A DNA stretch of 64,000 nt. Origin: Rhodanobacter sp. C01 (GTDB taxonomy: Bacteria > Pseudomonadota > Gammaproteobacteria > Xanthomonadales > Rhodanobacteraceae). This document shows, piece after piece, positions 53,517 to 64,000 of the stretch. The number at the start of each line of letters is the position of its first letter. Position 1 is the first letter of the stretch. The notes below the pieces were generated by a model. That model did not search any database. It was not told where the DNA came from and saw nothing but the letters and a program-made list of their open reading frames with translations. The stretch is taken from contig NZ_MUNR01000009.1 of assembly GCF_002001045.1 (NCBI RefSeq), forward strand, positions 270,352 to 334,351. Reading direction: 5' to 3'. Both the position numbers and the translations under genes were made by a program.

Positions 53517-54611
53517 ATGAGTACGCTGCCCTGGCTCCATCCCGAACGCGTCGCCCTGCTGGAGCAGGCGCTACGTCGCCGCATCCTGATCCTCGACGGC
53601 GGCATGGGCACCATGTTGCAGGCGCATGAACTGGATGAGGATGGCTTCCGCGGCGAACGTTTCGAGCATGGCCACGACGGCCATGCGCAGCTCCACGACA
53701 ACCATGCCCATCCCGGTGGTTGCGACCTGAAGGGCAACAACGACCTGCTCACACTGACCAAGCCTGAGATCATCCGCGGCGTGCACGAGGCCTATCTGGA
53801 AGCCGGCGCCGACCTGATCGAGACCAACACCTTCAATTCGACCCGGATCAGCCAGGCTGACTACCAGCTGCAGCACCTGGCCTACGAGTTGAACCTCGAA
53901 GGCGCCCGCCTCGCCCGTGCCGCCTGCGATGCGATGACCGCGAAAACCCCGCAGCAGCCGCGCTTCGTGATCGGCGTGCTTGGCCCGACCAGCCGTACCG
54001 CCTCGCTGTCGCCGGATGTCAACGATCCGGGCTTTCGCAACGTCACGTTCGAAGAACTCGCCGAGAACTACACCGAGTCCACCAACGGCCTGATCGATGG
54101 CGGCGCCGACGTGATCATGGTCGAGACGATCTTCGACACCCTGAACGCCAAGGCGGCATTGTTTGCGCTGAGCGAGCTGTTCCACAAGCGTGGTGCGCGG
54201 ATGCCGGTGATGATCTCCGGCACCATCACCGACCGCTCCGGCCGCACCTTGTCGGGCCAGACCGCCGAGGCGTTCTATTACTCGGTGCGCCATGCGCGGC
54301 CGTTGTCGGTCGGCTTCAACTGCGCGCTCGGCGCCGACGATCTGCGTCCGCATATCCAGACCCTGGCGAACCTCGCCGAGAGTTATGTCAGCACGCATCC
54401 GAACGCCGGCCTGCCGAATGCCTTCGGCGAATACGACGAAACGCCCGAGCACATGGCTGGCGTGATCGGCGGCTTCGCCCGCGACGGCCTGCTGAACATG
54501 GTCGGCGGCTGTTGCGGCACCACACCCGCGCATATCAAGGCGATCGCCGACGCCGTGCGCAACCATCCACCGCGCGCGTTGCCGTCTGCCACGCAAGAAG
54601 AGGCCGCATAA
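53517..54611 (+). CDS. metH: Methionine synthase, homocysteine-binding half (split MetH)
   Basis: A 364-residue protein equal to the N-terminal homocysteine S-methyltransferase domain of B12-dependent MetH. It opens with [14 protein letters not shown]; zinc ligands C269, C332 and C333 ([16 protein letters not shown]) keep the spacing of the E. coli enzyme. The ATG at 53517 follows AAAGGA; a TTG one codon earlier is in frame. The remaining MetH domains are encoded by the next gene, one base after its stop. Such splitting is seen in xanthomonads as I recall. Confidence 0.94.
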   Translation: MSTLPWLHPERVALLEQALRRRILILDGGMGTMLQAHELDEDGFRGERFEHGHDGHAQLHDNHAHPGGCDLKGNNDLLTLTKPEIIRGVHEAYLEAGADLIETNTFNSTRISQADYQLQHLAYELNLEGARLARAACDAMTAKTPQQPRFVIGVLGPTSRTASLSPDVNDPGFRNVTFEELAENYTESTNGLIDGGADVIMVETIFDTLNAKAALFALSELFHKRGARMPVMISGTITDRSGRTLSGQTAEAFYYSVRHARPLSVGFNCALGADDLRPHIQTLANLAESYVSTHPNAGLPNAFGEYDETPEHMAGVIGGFARDGLLNMVGGCCGTTPAHIKAIADAVRNHPPRALPSATQEEAA

Positions 54612-54612
54612 C

Positions 54613-57315
<2,703 letters not shown>

Positions 57316-57320
57316 ACAGC

Positions 57321-57393
57321 AGGAGCGCACCCTGTGCGCGATGCTCTTGCATGCATCGTGCGAAAGGCCATCGCGCACAGGGTGTGCTCCTAC
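57321..57393. repeat. REP palindrome after metH, same family as the ccmH copy
   Basis: Arms 57321-57342 and 57370-57391 pair over 22 bases with one difference (GCGCACC against GTGTGCTCC side). The AGGAGCGCACCCTGTGCGCG arm is identical to that inside ccmH. CTAC at 57390-57393 is the reverse of the GTAG mark. It lies between convergent metH and the LAB_N gene, the usual intergenic place for REPs. Confidence 0.92.
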
Positions 57394-57403
57394 AATTCAA
57401 AGG

Positions 57404-57745
57404 TCATTCAATTGTGTCGCCGGTAACGCTGTTCTTGTGATGACGCAGGTGCACGACCAGGTTGTAGACCGAGACGAACGCCGGAAAGAAGTTCGAGATG
57501 ATGCCGACCGAATCGTTCTTGCCGACCGTGAAATAAGCCAGCAGCAACGCACTGCCCACCACCGACAGCCACCAGAACGACAGCGGCATCACCACCCGCT
57601 TGTGCTTGCGCGTGTAGTACAGCTGGACGAACCAGCGACTGGTGAACATCACCGAACCAAGCAGCCCGACGACCTTCCACGGCGTCAGCTGGAAATGCTG
57701 CAAGGCATGCAGGACGTGGGCAAGTTCGGTGCTGAGGAAGTCCAT
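57404..57745 (-). CDS. LAB_N-domain membrane protein
   Basis: A 113-residue protein with three membrane helices and the lipid A biosynthesis N-terminal (LAB_N) signature WKVVGLLGSVMFTSRWFVQL and RKHKRVVMPLSFWWLSVVGS. In other bacteria the domain precedes or accompanies glycosyltransferases of lipid A modification, but alone its role is unknown. No such partner is adjacent. Confidence 0.85.
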   Translation of the reverse strand: MDFLSTELAHVLHALQHFQLTPWKVVGLLGSVMFTSRWFVQLYYTRKHKRVVMPLSFWWLSVVGSALLLAYFTVGKNDSVGIISNFFPAFVSVYNLVVHLRHHKNSVTGDTIE

Positions 57746-57904
57746 GATCGGGATGCTTTGGCGTTTGAAGATTGGCGAGTTTACAACCCCCTACACCCAT
57801 CTCCGCGCCTGCCTGTGGCCGCCCGCAGCGCCTTGTCCCGCATGGCGCGCTGGCATGGCCATTGACCCGCACCGCGACTGCCCCTAGAATTCCGCGCTCT
57901 CGGC

Positions 57905-57979
57905 GGGCGATTAGCTCAGCGGTAGAGCACTGCCTTCACACGGCAGGTGTCGCAAGTTCGATCCTTGCATCGCCCACCA
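57905..57979 (+). tRNA. tRNA-Val (anticodon CAC)
   Basis: A 75-base tRNA with encoded CCA. The acceptor GGGCGAT/ATCGCCC, D-arm TAGCTCAGCGGTAGAG, anticodon stem CTGCC/GGCAG with loop TTCACAC (anticodon CAC, codon GUG) and T-arm AAGTTCGATCCTT are all intact. Confidence 0.97.
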
Positions 57980-57988
57980 CCGATTCAG

Positions 57989-58011
57989 AAACCGACCCAT
58001 GCGGTCGGTTT
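57989..58011 (+). terminator. Terminator after tRNA-Val
   Basis: Arms AAACCGAC (57989-57996) and GTCGGTTT (58004-58011) with a 7-base loop, ten bases after the tRNA. On the opposite strand the same DNA forms the end of the 14-codon frame at 57985-58029. Confidence 0.8.
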
Positions 58012-58237
58012 CGTCGTTTGGGCAGGCATTTAATTACCTCCGTCCCTTTAAATTAGAACGTCGACATGGTCGCCTCCTAAGTTCCATAGAAGTGCCCGTC
58101 CACGGCATGACGACGGACGGGGTGTCGGGAGGCTAGAAACCGCTAAGAGCCGGCGGGCGTATTCCCCTTGCGGGTGTTGTATTAGCCGCCCTCCCGACGC
58201 AAGCATCTCGTCGGTTGCACCTACAACTCATGTAGGC

Positions 58238-58269
58238 ACAAAAAACCCACCGGTTTGTCGGAGGTGGGT
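58238..58269 (-). terminator. Minus-strand terminator in the hairpin-rich segment
   Basis: ACCCACC (58263-58269 on the minus strand) pairs with GGTGGGT (58245-58251) and is followed on the minus strand by six Ts. It would end a short transcript starting somewhere right of 58300, although no gene precedes it closely. Confidence 0.75.
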
Positions 58270-58358
58270 ACCGCTCTTAGAGGAGTTTCTAGGCTCCTTG
58301 GGATGGAAGTCTGCTATTGCAGGTGGAGTGTGTCAACAGCTGCGCGCTAAGAATAAAG

Positions 58359-58420
58359 AATGGTGTCAGGGGCAATTCGAGCGACTTGGTAGACGATCAA
58401 AAATTGTCCCTGACACCATT
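58359..58420. repeat. 62-bp REP-like palindrome (GGTGTCAGGG type)
   Basis: Arms 58359-58377 and 58402-58420 (19 bases each, AATGGTGTCAGGGGCAATT, one difference that is G-U on the + strand) around a 24-base centre. I recall similar GGTGTCAGGGACAATT palindromes dispersed in proteobacterial genomes; only one copy is in this window. It lies downstream of the lipoprotein gene. Confidence 0.75.
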
Positions 58421-58470
58421 TTGTTCGGGCCAGCTCACTCCGTCCCCATAAATGAGAAGGCTTGATGCCT

Positions 58471-58848
58471 TTACATACCCCAGCGCGACTTTAGACCCTC
58501 TAAATGCTTTGTGTTCTCTGGCGAAGGATGCCTTTGGTAGAAGGTCAAAACATTCTTCCTTGCCTCAACGTCGCCTGTGTCGCCAAGACGCTCAAGCCAC
58601 AAAACACCTTGATCTTCATCTCCCAGGTAGAGCATGTAATAGTCAACCAGCTTATTGATGGCACTCACGTTACCGTGCACAGCCTGATCTTTGATCTTCG
58701 GAAGCTCGGACTGACTGATTGTATAGCGCGCCCCTGGCGTCGGAGCGGCCGCGTCCTGAGTCGCATGAACTGCGCACCCAACGAGCATAAGAAAACTAAT
58801 CAGAAGAGTCGCTGATATTTGAAAAATGATCTGATTTTGTCGTGTCAT
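58471..58848 (-). CDS. Small lipoprotein coupled to the RHS gene (candidate immunity protein)
   Basis: A 125-residue protein with a lipoprotein signal: hydrophobic segment 8-21 and lipobox LVGC with Cys25. The mature part is helical and Sel1/TPR-like (INKLVDYYMLYLGDEDQGVL, GDTGDVEARKNVLTFYQRH). Its ATG overlaps the RHS stop by four bases, so it is translated directly after the RHS protein. Position and size are those of an immunity protein against the RHS C-terminal domain; a lipid anchor would place it in the periplasm or outer membrane. No family recognised. Confidence 0.75.
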   Translation of the reverse strand: MTRQNQIIFQISATLLISFLMLVGCAVHATQDAAAPTPGARYTISQSELPKIKDQAVHGNVSAINKLVDYYMLYLGDEDQGVLWLERLGDTGDVEARKNVLTFYQRHPSPENTKHLEGLKSRWGM

Positions 58849-61800
58849 GGAAAAGGCCTCATGGTTCCCGGACTATTAGTATCCATTGTGCCGGCGGCGT
58901 TCTTTCCAAAAATGAGCGAAGGCCCGGTGGACGTTGGATCTTGGTTGTACCAGACATAGCTAGTCGGGGCGGAGACACTTGGGAAGGCCTTGGTCTTGCT
59001 GATGTCTTCCGCGATAGAGTTATCACCCATGCCGGTCCGACACGCGTAGATGATCACTGGCATATTGCTAGTGCAACCTTCTGCTTTTAGCAGATTCACT
59101 ATCTGCTGAGGGTCATCCATTCGCTTTGTGATGTTTCCTCTGGTGTCATAAATGAAGCTCGGGCTTCCGTGTGAATAAACGAGACATGCATTGGGATCGT
59201 CTTTGTATTCATTTGCGCGCTGCAGGAACACAGGATCTCTGTTGCCAAAGAGAATGACTTTCTTGAGACCCAAAAGATCGATGTCTTGAAGAGGGGATGA
59301 GTCAACGTAGGAGTACGACGAGAGACCACCCGCAAGCCCAATTGGATCGCTTTGGATGTAGCGCCCGGTTGCCGCCTCGTATTCGCGATTGACGTTGTAC
59401 CCAAGTCCGCTTTCCGCATCGTAGTACTGGCCCGGGAACCGCAGATTCAGCACATAGCCCGTTGTCGACGTCGGCTGCTGCTCCCCAAACGGATTGCCCT
59501 GATAGGCCCATTGCCAGATCACCGCCCCCGTACCGTCGGTGACCACTCGCGGCGTGCTCAGCTGATCGGCCGTCACATAGTTGATCGTGCTGGTGGTCAC
59601 GCTGCCGTTGATCGTGTTGTCGATCACCGCTACCGGCAGACTGCCCAGCCAAATGTAGTCACGGTTGGTGGTGCCGTATTCGCCGATCAGCTGGCCGGCC
59701 TCGCTGTAGGCGTAGCGTTCGGTCACGGCTTGCGGGGACGTGGCCACCTTGCCGATGCGCTCGCCCAGGGCGTTGTAGGTATACGTGCCTGCGGTTTGGC
59801 CATTGAGCTGGGCTAGCGTGAGGCGGTTGCGCCCGTTGTAGCTGAAGCCGTAGGTATTGCCGCCGATCACGCTGCCGGTGGTGTTGCCGTCGGCGTCGTT
59901 GGCACGCGGTGCGCTGCCGATACTGGCCAGCTGATGCGTGCCGGCGGTGTAGGCATAGCTGCCGGCGCCCGTGACCAGATCGGTCGCGGTCTTGCTCAGC
60001 CGGTCACCGGTTGGATTGTAGGTGTAGCTTTCCAGTGCAGTACCGGCATCGGTGATGCCGGTGAGTCGGTACAGCGGATCGTAGCTGTAGGTTTCCAACG
60101 CCGGGTTGGCACCCGCGGCGTTGCCGATCGCCGTGATGTCGCCCATCGCATCGCGCGCAACATGCAGGTTCAGCGCCGGGCTGGTCAAGTCGGTGAGCCG
60201 GTAGTTGGCGTCATACGTGCGCGTGATGGTCTGGCCGTTGCCCAAGGTGTAGCTGCTGATCGGCCCGAACGGCAGCCAGGTCACATTGCTGACCACGGTA
60301 GACGCCGCGGTGGTGGTGCCGCTGGGCGTGACCGTGACACCGCTGACCCGACCGTCGCTGTCGTATGTGTAGCTGATGGCCGTCTGGTCGGGCGTGCTCA
60401 CGCCGCTCAGACGATCTGCCGGGGTATATGTATACAGCGTGGTGTCCGCCTGGCTCGCGGTCGCCTGCCGCTTCTGGATGACGTTGCCCCGACCGTCGTA
60501 GCAGAACGCGGTGGTTACCCCACCCTCCACGATGCGCGTCAGCCGGCCGATCGGACTGGACGCCGTGCACCCGGTGACCGCATTGGCTTCGTCGTAGGCA
60601 TAGCTGACGTTGAGTGTGGTGTCGGTGTAGCTGGTACCGGTGAGGTGATTGCCGGCGTCGTAGGTCGAGGTGCTGACGATGCCGTTGGCATCGGTATGCG
60701 TGAGGCGATTGCCGGCCGCATCGTAGGTGTCGGTGCTGGTGCCGGTATCCGGGCTGTGCAGCTGGGTGCGGTTGCTCAGCCCGTCGTAGCTGTAGGTGGT
60801 ACTGAGGGCGGTGGGGTCGGTGACGCCGGCCAGGCGGTCCAGCGCATCCAGGCTCACCGTGGTGGTGGTGTTCTGGGTCGCCGTGTCGGTGCCATTGTAG
60901 TTGGCGATCGTGCTGGTCAGCCGATTGAGCGCATCGAAGCCCTGATGGCTCTGATAACCCAAGGCATCGGCGCTGTGCACAAGGTTGCCGTTGGCATCGT
61001 AGCTGTCGCTGTAGCCTGCGCTGAAGACCGTGTGACTCAGTCCATCGACGAGGGCCGTCAGCTGCCCCAGGGTGTTGAAGGTACGCGACAGGCTCTTGTG
61101 CACGGCACCGCTGCTGTCGTCGATCTGTTCGGCGGTCTTGTTGCCGGCGGCATCGAGCGTGTACTGGATGTAGTTGCCCTGGGCATCGGTGATGCGGGTC
61201 AGGCGATGGGCCGCGTCATAGGTGTAGCTGGTGATGATGTTGTCCGGGTCGGTGATCGAGGCGACCGCGCCGTACGGGGTGTAACCGATCGTGGTGGTGG
61301 CACCCCCGACACTGCGTGAGGCCAGCCAGCCGCGCGGGGTGTAGGTCAACGTGGTGACCACCCCATTGGCATCCTGCAGGCTGGTCACGCGGCCTGCACC
61401 GTCGTAGGTCAGATACGTCGTGGTGTGACCCAAGGCATCGGTCACCGACTGCAGGTCACCGTGATGCGACGTGGCGCTGTCGGTCAGGTAGTAGGCGTAC
61501 GTCGTGGTCTGGGTCAGGTCCGTGCGCGGGCCCGTGGCCGAGAGCAGCAATCCGATGATCGGGCACTGAGTCGTATCGACGGCCGGGCAGTAGGTGTAGG
61601 TCCAGCGGCGCACCCCCGTCGGCGGCGTGCCACTGGTGGCGCAGGTGTAGGACACCGCGGGATCGATCTCGCAGCGGGCCAGCGGTTGGCCAGCGGTGTT
61701 GTAGACCCAGGCGGTCGAGGCCACGGTGGCGCCGCTGGCATTGAGCACGGTGCGCGTCAGGGGAACGCGAAGCGTGGTGTTCCAGGTGGTGTTGGTGGTG

Positions 61801-63422
61801 CGCTGACTCGGCGCGCCTGAAGCATCAATTTCTTGATCGAGCAAGCCATTGGCGTCGTAAGTGGTGGTCGTGAGATTGCCCTTGAAGTCGGTCGTCGTGG
61901 CGGGATAGCCGTTCGTGTCGAACGTCTGCGACTGGAAGGATTCTCCACACTGCGGCCCGCATGGCTGATCGAACGAAGCGGCTTTGACCACACCCTGCAC
62001 CACCGAGAAACCCATCTTGGAGGTGATGCCCAGCGGGTACTGCACCGTCGAGGTGCCGTCGCTGTTGTAGGTAATTTGGGTGTTATTGACGCTACCTACC
62101 AAGCTGGAAGAAGTAGCCAGCCCGGCACTGTTGTAGGTGGTACTTGCATAGCGTGCACCGGTTTCGTCGATGACACCGGTCAGCGCAAAAGCCAGATTGG
62201 CACCGCTCGTCAGCGTGGATTCGTTATAGACATATTGGCGCGAGTGACCGTCCGGATATTGCGCAGATATCAGTCGGTCCAACGAGTCGTAGCCATAAAC
62301 AATTGTTCCACCATCAGGCAAGACGACTTGGCTGACGTGATGATTGCTGTCGTAGGAGAACTGAAGTTGTCGATTTGACGTATCGGTAACAGTGATCAGC
62401 AACCCCGATGCAGGGGCTACCGTCGCTGGTGTTGCGGCTGTACTGTAAGTCAGCGCAATGCCGTTGTGGGTGTCGTCGCTGACAGATTGCAACACGCCGT
62501 TGGCATCATAGAGCTCGACATGCCGCGAGGCAGCAACCGTCAGGGCGTAACCCGTCGCAACACCGCTGGTATTGTCCGTCTCCACCAAGGTATCGGCGCT
62601 GTCAGGATCACCGACCCACTGGCTGCCGGTCTTAGTAAAATTCTCGCCCGTACTATCTGGACGATATGCCGTAATGACAGTGCCGGGGCCGCCGCTGAAC
62701 TGTAGGGAACGCTCGAAACTATGCCGCCAATGCGCGCCCATAGTCACAGACAGCGTGGTGCCATCGCTGTTGTAAAAGCGCCGCAGGGTCAGCCATGCAT
62801 TATCCGTGTAGTCATTTTCCTGCAGATAATCATTGCCTGTGGCGGCATTGATCGGATCGGCCACCATGTTCGCGCTGGTGGACTTGCCGGGCGTGCCTTC
62901 ATGGGCTTTGCAATTACACCCTGGATCACCCCGATTTTTGTCGGGTACGGAACCCGTGCGTGGCGGCGTCCCTACGATGAACGCATAGGCAGGGTAAAGT
63001 CCATCACAAACATATTGGGTATCGTATGCACAAACGCGCCAAGACTGCTGGATTACGGTCTCATAATGCGTGCCGTTTAATATAGTTCTCTCGCTCGTAG
63101 TAGGATCAAGTCGAACATAATACGTGCCTGGCGGCGGAGGACTCAGGCCGGTCCCTGCGTCACAGGCTGCATCATAAGAAATAATCCAGTTATTGTATGC
63201 GTCAGCACGCGAATCCGCTGTCCCACTATCAGCACAAATGCCATTGGAAAAATCGCTGCAGTCTTTAACCGGAGGCGTCCCCACTCCGCACCAGTTATCT
63301 GCATGCGCGACGCGCAAGGTGCAAGCCCAGAGCGCGAGCGCCATGAAGACGAACACATACCAAGTTCTTTTGCGCTTGTGCGCATCTGGACTGAAGTTAT
63401 CGGTTGCCGAGGGACTGAGCAC
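58845..63422 (-). CDS. RHS-repeat protein with a caspase-like C-terminal domain
   Basis: About 1525 residues from a GTG at 63422, which has GGAGG seven bases upstream; the frame stays open to an ATG at 63596, but the extra codons run through a palindrome and look non-coding. A signal segment (KRKRTWYVFVFMALALWACT) is followed by a Cys-rich leader, a DUF6531-like start (ADPINAATGNDYLQENDYTD), some 900 residues of YD repeats and the RHS core (GRYIQSDPIGLAGGLSSYSY). After about residue 1383 comes a unique tail of about 143 residues with YSHGSP (His1418) and IIYACRTGMG (Cys1461), a spacing and context like the His-Gly/Ala-Cys dyad of caspase-fold peptidases. Probably a secreted or surface polymorphic toxin. 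Confidence 0.85.
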   Translation of the reverse strand: MLSPSATDNFSPDAHKRKRTWYVFVFMALALWACTLRVAHADNWCGVGTPPVKDCSDFSNGICADSGTADSRADAYNNWIISYDAACDAGTGLSPPPPGTYYVRLDPTTSERTILNGTHYETVIQQSWRVCAYDTQYVCDGLYPAYAFIVGTPPRTGSVPDKNRGDPGCNCKAHEGTPGKSTSANMVADPINAATGNDYLQENDYTDNAWLTLRRFYNSDGTTLSVTMGAHWRHSFERSLQFSGGPGTVITAYRPDSTGENFTKTGSQWVGDPDSADTLVETDNTSGVATGYALTVAASRHVELYDANGVLQSVSDDTHNGIALTYSTAATPATVAPASGLLITVTDTSNRQLQFSYDSNHHVSQVVLPDGGTIVYGYDSLDRLISAQYPDGHSRQYVYNESTLTSGANLAFALTGVIDETGARYASTTYNSAGLATSSSLVGSVNNTQITYNSDGTSTVQYPLGITSKMGFSVVQGVVKAASFDQPCGPQCGESFQSQTFDTNGYPATTTDFKGNLTTTTYDANGLLDQEIDASGAPSQRTTNTTWNTTLRVPLTRTVLNASGATVASTAWVYNTAGQPLARCEIDPAVSYTCATSGTPPTGVRRWTYTYCPAVDTTQCPIIGLLLSATGPRTDLTQTTTYAYYLTDSATSHHGDLQSVTDALGHTTTYLTYDGAGRVTSLQDANGVVTTLTYTPRGWLASRSVGGATTTIGYTPYGAVASITDPDNIITSYTYDAAHRLTRITDAQGNYIQYTLDAAGNKTAEQIDDSSGAVHKSLSRTFNTLGQLTALVDGLSHTVFSAGYSDSYDANGNLVHSADALGYQSHQGFDALNRLTSTIANYNGTDTATQNTTTTVSLDALDRLAGVTDPTALSTTYSYDGLSNRTQLHSPDTGTSTDTYDAAGNRLTHTDANGIVSTSTYDAGNHLTGTSYTDTTLNVSYAYDEANAVTGCTASSPIGRLTRIVEGGVTTAFCYDGRGNVIQKRQATASQADTTLYTYTPADRLSGVSTPDQTAISYTYDSDGRVSGVTVTPSGTTTAASTVVSNVTWLPFGPISSYTLGNGQTITRTYDANYRLTDLTSPALNLHVARDAMGDITAIGNAAGANPALETYSYDPLYRLTGITDAGTALESYTYNPTGDRLSKTATDLVTGAGSYAYTAGTHQLASIGSAPRANDADGNTTGSVIGGNTYGFSYNGRNRLTLAQLNGQTAGTYTYNALGERIGKVATSPQAVTERYAYSEAGQLIGEYGTTNRDYIWLGSLPVAVIDNTINGSVTTSTINYVTADQLSTPRVVTDGTGAVIWQWAYQGNPFGEQQPTSTTGYVLNLRFPGQYYDAESGLGYNVNREYEAATGRYIQSDPIGLAGGLSSYSYVDSSPLQDIDLLGLKKVILFGNRDPVFLQRANEYKDDPNACLVYSHGSPSFIYDTRGNITKRMDDPQQIVNLLKAEGCTSNMPVIIYACRTGMGDNSIAEDISKTKAFPSVSAPTSYVWYNQDPTSTGPSLIFGKNAAGTMDTNSPGTMRPFP

Positions 63423-63523
63423 CCTCGCGGCCTCCAATTCTTCGATTGTTCGGACAAGGGGGCGCGAGATTTCCACCCCTGTAAAACTCTCTTCGCTCAC
63501 TCGATCAGGCCAAGCACATCCGA

Positions 63524-63538
63524 TAGGCGCTGCGCCTA
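63524..63538. repeat. Short palindrome in the RHS upstream region
   Basis: TAGGCGCTGCGCCTA is self-complementary apart from its centre base. It sits in the open-frame extension upstream of the proposed RHS start and is one reason for preferring the downstream GTG. Confidence 0.5.
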
Positions 63539-63814
63539 CAAACTCCATGTATCCCCCTGGCACACACTTGCAGTATTGGCGTTGCTTGGTCCACACGAAC
63601 GGTGAACAACCCTAAGTGCACTTTATAGTAAACCGTCGCGCCGATGAGGTGGCCTTGGCTGCTGTCAGAACCTACAGGTTCGCCCGAAAGCGCATCTCTC
63701 TATCGTTGCCAAGAGGTCGCCTAAGTTCACAAGCATCTGCAACATGGCCAAGTCGGCATGCCGGGTTGCTTGAACTAAGGACGACTTCTGTGGGCTGATC
63801 ATTGGATACACCTC

Positions 63815-63847
63815 GGCGCCCGTCCCCCTCGGGCGCCATTTTTTTTG
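63815..63847 (+). terminator. Orphan + strand terminator
   Basis: Arms GGCGCCCG (63815-63822) and CGGGCGCC (63830-63837), 7-base loop, then ATTTTTTTTT. The hairpin is strong, but no gene on the + strand ends just before it, so it may end an unannotated small RNA in 63620-63815. Confidence 0.7.
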
Positions 63848-64000
63848 GCTGCACAAAACCCTTCGCGCACTGGACAGAACTGCGCGCACCGATGCAGTGA
63901 ATGCTCCATTGACCATCATCACTTTGCTTAAGCGCACAGACGATGCATGGCAGCACAGCAAGGAGAAAGGCCCCCTTTCGGGGGGGGCAGTGAACCAGGC

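Larger units (their letters stand above)
57985..58303 (-). other. Hairpin-rich minus-strand segment with two tiny Shine-Dalgarno-led frames
   Basis: Read on the minus strand: a hairpin near 58276-58300 (GGAG...CTCC), a terminator (58238-58269), a long-armed hairpin (58124-58132 pairing 58190-58198), a hairpin with arms CCCGTCC/GGACGGG (about 58094-58120), then AGGAGG (58073-58078) five bases before ATG 58067 of a four-codon frame (MSTF), and GGAGGT (58036-58041) six bases before ATG 58029 of a 14-codon frame (MPAQTTKPTAWVGF). CTAGAAAC and CTAAGAGC motifs recur in inverted orientation around 58133-58150 and 58273-58293. No larger gene is visible. It may be a remnant of a mobile element beside tRNA-Val or a structured RNA. 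Confidence 0.5.
63423..64000. other. Region upstream of the RHS gene
   Basis: About 580 bases without a supported gene. It holds the RHS leader (63423 to about 63600), a + strand hairpin followed by eight Ts at 63815-63847 (GGCGCCCG/CGGGCGCC), and a GC hairpin near 63973-63990 (GGCCCCC/GGGGGG) at the window edge. No tRNA was recognised, and the short frames on both strands overlap one another without family features. Confidence 0.5.

Noticed and set aside
57905..63422. tRNA-Val as the insertion site of an RHS island
   Set aside because: No second copy of the tRNA-Val 3' end was found within the window, so a boundary cannot be shown; the far side may lie beyond 64000.
63423..63596. Upstream extension of the RHS gene to ATG 63596 or 63548
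   Set aside because: The extension crosses a palindrome, has no export signal at its start, and a GTG at 63422 has GGAGG at proper spacing just before the real signal segment. The choice is not certain.

Overview
The window is a high-GC gammaproteobacterial chromosome segment, most likely from the Xanthomonadales, Rhodanobacteraceae side (Rhodanobacter/Dyella-like). Pointers are a MetX-family enzyme resembling the Xanthomonadales serine O-succinyltransferases, a methionine synthase split into two genes, a 1647-residue NAD-glutamate dehydrogenase, GTAG-type REP palindromes, and integron attC sites resembling those of xanthomonad chromosomal integrons. This placement is inference from gene content, not from a search.

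Layout. 1-8.9 kb: a complete System I cytochrome c maturation operon (ccmABCDEFGHI), with a MetX-family acyltransferase and a cysteine dioxygenase-like cupin continuing downstream, then tRNA-Leu(CAA). 9-22.1 kb: an amino-sugar cassette on the + strand: glucokinase, GH20 hexosaminidase, TonB-dependent receptor, APC permease, GH2 exo-beta-D-glucosaminidase, LacI regulator, and a sulfotransferase. It is bracketed by tRNA-Leu and a decayed 3' copy of the same tRNA, so it may be an old island. The genes suggest periplasmic trimming of chitin/chitosan-type oligosaccharides and phosphorylation of the released sugar. 22.2-25.5 kb: a membrane-anchored SUMF1-like protein, RNase D and tRNA-Ala(CGC).

25.5-27.9 kb: a small integron cassette array without a visible integrase (CALIN) with three 57-bp attC sites. 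One cassette gene (HNH type) is broken by a 17-bp tandem duplication. 28-45.8 kb: S9 peptidase, diguanylate cyclase, fused branched-chain 2-oxoacid dehydrogenase E1, GST, a nucleotidyltransferase-like protein, GNAT, glutaryl-CoA dehydrogenase, EamA exporter, cytosolic 5'-nucleotidase, NAD kinase and the large glutamate dehydrogenase. 46.3-52.1 kb: a two-gene RND efflux system and an acyl-CoA dehydrogenase.

52.2-57.3 kb: an ArsR-methyltransferase fusion regulator and split methionine synthase, preceded by a 269-bp three-stem element that ends exactly at the regulator start codon and contains its Shine-Dalgarno sequence. 57.4-64 kb: a LAB_N membrane protein, tRNA-Val(CAC), a hairpin-rich segment with two tiny Shine-Dalgarno-led frames, and an RHS-repeat protein whose variable C-terminus looks like a caspase-fold (His/Cys) protease, followed by an overlapping small lipoprotein that may be its immunity protein. 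All statements come from reading the sequence; no search or folding program was run.
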